Part shown: piece after piece, positions 8,776 through 10,616 of the stretch
Layout: every line of letters begins with the position of its first letter
Position numbering within the stretch: position 1 is the stretch's first letter
Assembly: GCA_900073065.1 (NCBI GenBank)
Contig: FJOG01000021.1
Coordinates: 1,035,648-1,046,263 of the forward strand
Direction: 5' to 3'
DNA length: 10,616 nt
Origin: Phialocephala subalpina
Lineage: Eukaryota > Ascomycota > Leotiomycetes > Helotiales > Mollisiaceae
The notes under the pieces: generated by a model
Seen by the model: only the letters and a program-made list of their open reading frames with translations
Told to the model about the DNA's origin: nothing
Databases searched by the model: none
Translations under genes and position numbers: made by a program

Positions 8776-9324
8776 AAAGATGAGAGTCTCTTGATTTAAC
8801 CTCGTAAGGCAGCAGCTGATAGCGCGGGTGTTGTAGTGAAAAAGAAGTCGACTTTCAGCGCATCATCTTTTCGAAGTCTATCCCAGTATCAAACACCATT
8901 CCCATTCATCCAACAATACTCTGAAAGCGACATAGTCTTATTAAGCGATAATGATTCACGAGCACAACATGAAACTCACCCCGGCATCACACAGCATAGC
9001 GATGATACCTCTGCTTTGGCATTGCATGAAACTTCTACGAAATATCCTTTGAATTTACGGATATCAGTGCCTTATCATCAGCGTGTTGTTTGAATGAATC
9101 TATCTAAAACCGGAATCTTCTCAATCTCTCCGTGTGGATTGTTGGTGGGCCGATCGCTAAACTTCAGGCTATCGATCACTGACATCGATGAACAGCGAAA
9201 CTAACAATTTGTCATTATTTCAAATTGAGTATGCACGTATATCCAGGTGCCTCGGTCTGTTACTTTTATTACTTGAACATTCGAGTACTTTACATTCCAA
9301 GTAAATATATTTCCAAATCCAGCC
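8776..9324. other. Convergent intergenic region
   Basis: This gap lies between the stop codons of the plus-strand hydrolase and the minus-strand coiled-coil ORF. An open stretch at 8836-9093 (+) begins with GTG, is polar and serine-rich, and has no recognisable domain, so I do not call it. I see no RNA gene, repeat or clear signal here. Confidence 0.55.
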
Positions 9325-9831
9325 TCAACCATACCCACCCTCCCTTCTTTTCGCGGCTTCCTCGACATTTCTTCTTATTCTCTCGCCGGCTTGAGCTTCC
9401 CTCTTTCTTGCGGATTCCAACTCTATCATTATCTTGCTCTGCTTCTTCTTCAATCCTTCCACTTTCTTGGCGAGAAGTTCTTGCTGTTGCATCGCCTTTT
9501 GTGTGTTCTCCCGCGCATCCCAATATGTAGGGTCCAGCGACGTCAGAATGCTGACACCCATGAGGGTGTAGAGATTCGTGGTTGAGGGGTCGAATGTGTA
9601 TTTTTGGTATAGGATCACGGCATATATACCTGTCAAGAGAGTTTTGGCGAGTTGTTCATGAAACAAGTAGTTCGATATCGAAATCTCGATATAAGCAATT
9701 TCCATTTCCGTCTTTGGACTTGAGCTGTGGGTAAGTCGAATTTGAGCCAGGTTGAGCAAGTGAGCCAAGGAGGTGAGCCTATAGTAGATAAGGGCGACCC
9801 GTTTGGGCTTCTTGGTTACGATTGCCGCCAA
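9325..9831 (-). CDS. Unrecognised coiled-coil protein, 5' end missing or unclear
   Basis: The open frame encodes up to 168 residues and ends with TGA at 9327-9325. I do not recognise the family. Residues from about 50 to 95 are mixed hydrophobic and aromatic (Y-L-F-H-E-Q, later L-Y-T-L-M-G-V). From about 107 to the end the chain is Lys/Glu/Gln/Arg-rich with heptad-like spacing, a likely coiled coil. The left part reads like real protein, including a basic K-K-P-K-R near the start. However, the frame opens with TTG straight after a TAA at 9834-9832, at the edge of the AT-rich tract. The first ATG is at codon 43. Three readings are possible: a true 126-aa protein from that ATG; a 3' exon beginning after the acceptor at 9726-9725 (cttacccacag), with its 5' exon lost or lying in the AT-rich DNA; or a gene truncated by the repeat insertion. 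Confidence 0.5.
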   Translation of the reverse strand: MAAIVTKKPKRVALIYYRLTSLAHLLNLAQIRLTHSSSPKTEMEIAYIEISISNYLFHEQLAKTLLTGIYAVILYQKYTFDPSTTNLYTLMGVSILTSLDPTYWDARENTQKAMQQQELLAKKVEGLKKKQSKIMIELESARKREAQAGERIRRNVEEAAKRREGGYG

Positions 9832-10006
9832 TTAAAATTAAAAAGAGTGTAGTAAAGGTTTTTTGGAGGGGGTAGTTTTAGATCTTTATTTGTAAGAGCC
9901 GCATTAAACGATTTATCGAACCTCGCAAATTTCAATTTCAACGTATATAAATATATATTAATTTATTAAATATTTAATTAATTTTTATTTATTATAAAAT
10001 AAAATG

Positions 10007-10140
10007 CTATCACTTCGTTCCTCGTTCAAGTGGGGCCTAGTATAGCTCGTACCTCGCAAACGCGCCTTACTTTTCCTCGTCTTTATACTTTGGCATTTTA
10101 CTCCACAGGCCTCGCAAGGGCACCCTTGCGGAGGGCTATT
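10007..10140. repeat. GC-richer island inside the AT-rich tract
   Basis: This roughly 134-bp segment keeps many CpA steps and G/C runs, unlike the DNA on both sides. It contains CCTCGCAA at 10052-10059 and 10110-10117; a third copy lies outside it at 9921-9928. It also holds the inverted repeat described separately. It may be a small later insertion, a preserved part of the same repeat, or an unmutated spacer. I see no coding sequence or tRNA fold in it. Confidence 0.45.
10113..10130. repeat. Perfect 8-bp inverted repeat with 2-bp spacer
   Basis: CGCAAGGG (10113-10120) is followed by CA and then CCCTTGCG (10123-10130), an exact reverse complement. The arms extend imperfectly outward (GCCT on the left against GAGGGC on the right, with a bulge). 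It could form a cruciform or RNA hairpin, or be part of a terminal or internal palindrome of a small mobile element. Confidence 0.6.
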
Positions 10141-10616
10141 TTTTCTCTATTTAATAATATACTTTTTAAATTATTAGCTTTTAAATTGCGTTTTTTATAA
10201 GGGTTCGAAATTATAAGTAAACCGGTTAATACTTGTATTTAATGACCGAAGTAATAACTCGCTTAAAGAAACGTTTTACTACTTCGAAAAGCCTTATTAA
10301 AATACCGGTCGCATTAAGTATTTAACTTTTACGAGATCGCATCGTATTTATTCTCTTATAGAATTTTAAAATAAGTTTATATATAAAAAACTTTTAATTT
10401 ATAAAGTATTTATATAATTAAATTTAAATTAATTCTTTTTTTAATTTTCTTTAATATTCGTAATTAAAATTAGAATCAATATATCGATCGATTTTCTAAA
10501 GTAAATTCTATTGAGCGGTAAAAGCTTTATATATTAATCGCGGGTTTTAATATAAATATCGAAAAAACGAAAAACCGAATTAATTCGAATTTAATTATAT
10601 AAATATTATATTAATT

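Larger units (their letters stand above)
9832..10616. repeat. AT-rich, RIP-like tract at the window's right end
   Basis: Base composition changes sharply near 9835 to long A/T runs. In 10201-10616 I counted 21 CpG but only 3 CpA and 3 TpG, while TpA is very frequent. CpA loss with CpG retention is the signature of repeat-induced point mutation, which converts CpA to TpA in duplicated DNA during the sexual cycle of many Pezizomycotina. No coding capacity remains that I can see. The tract is therefore probably an inactivated transposon or repeat, or the edge of an AT-rich isochore. The element type cannot be told, because neither ends nor protein motifs survive in the window. Confidence 0.75.

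Noticed and set aside
8836..9093. 85-codon plus-strand open frame after the hydrolase
   Set aside because: It starts with GTG, is low in information and recognisable features, and lies in the expected 3' untranslated region.
9225..9530. 101-codon plus-strand open frame
   Set aside because: It lies opposite the coiled-coil coding frame; its Ser/Leu/Phe-rich product is what a Lys/Glu-rich antisense gene would give.
10202..10212. GGTTCGAAATT, resembling a tRNA B box
   Set aside because: No A box at proper spacing and no cloverleaf can be drawn; likely chance in AT-rich DNA.
9832..10616. Telomere or centromere
   Set aside because: No TTAGGG-type repeats or satellite array; AT-richness and CpA loss are better explained by RIP.

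Overview
The window comes from a filamentous ascomycete (Pezizomycotina). The genes have short introns of 46-112 bp with GT...AG ends, Kozak-type starts and pyrimidine-rich leaders. The protein families are typically fungal: an RTA1-like membrane protein, a Zn2Cys6 transcription factor, a zinc-ribbon F-box-type protein and a TAP-like serine hydrolase. The right end runs into an AT-rich, CpA-depleted tract of the kind left by repeat-induced point mutation (RIP). I cannot name the species; a leotiomycete or another genome with AT-rich isochores would fit.

Layout from left to right. Positions 1-1051 hold no gene I can support. Positions 1052-2481 (+) hold a broken F-box/zinc-ribbon gene: one intact intron, two in-frame stops and a frameshift. 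Positions 3084-4086 (+) encode an intact two-exon RTA1-like protein of 311 aa. Tail-to-tail with it, 5946-4560 (-) encodes an intact two-exon Zn2Cys6 regulator of 424 aa. A 684-bp divergent promoter region carries a cluster of GATA motifs, two AGGGG motifs, a CACGTG site and a small upstream ORF. It separates the regulator from 6631-8775 (+), a four-exon, 663-aa membrane-anchored alpha/beta hydrolase of the TAP-like (S33) type. Its catalytic Ser, Asp and His are all present once the introns are removed. Positions 9831-9325 (-) are an unrecognised coiled-coil ORF with no ATG at its 5' end, which stops exactly where the AT-rich tract begins. From about 9832 to the end the DNA is AT-rich, with a GC-richer island (about 10007-10140) that holds an 8-bp perfect inverted repeat.

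The only functional link the layout suggests is the divergent Zn2Cys6 regulator/hydrolase pair. The GATA cluster on the hydrolase side would suit nitrogen-responsive control of a peptidase-like enzyme; this is inference. I found no defence island, CRISPR array, biosynthetic core enzyme or clear new system. The most informative signals are the RIP-like gene damage on the left, the RIP-type AT tract with its unmutated island on the right, and the truncated gene at the edge of that tract.
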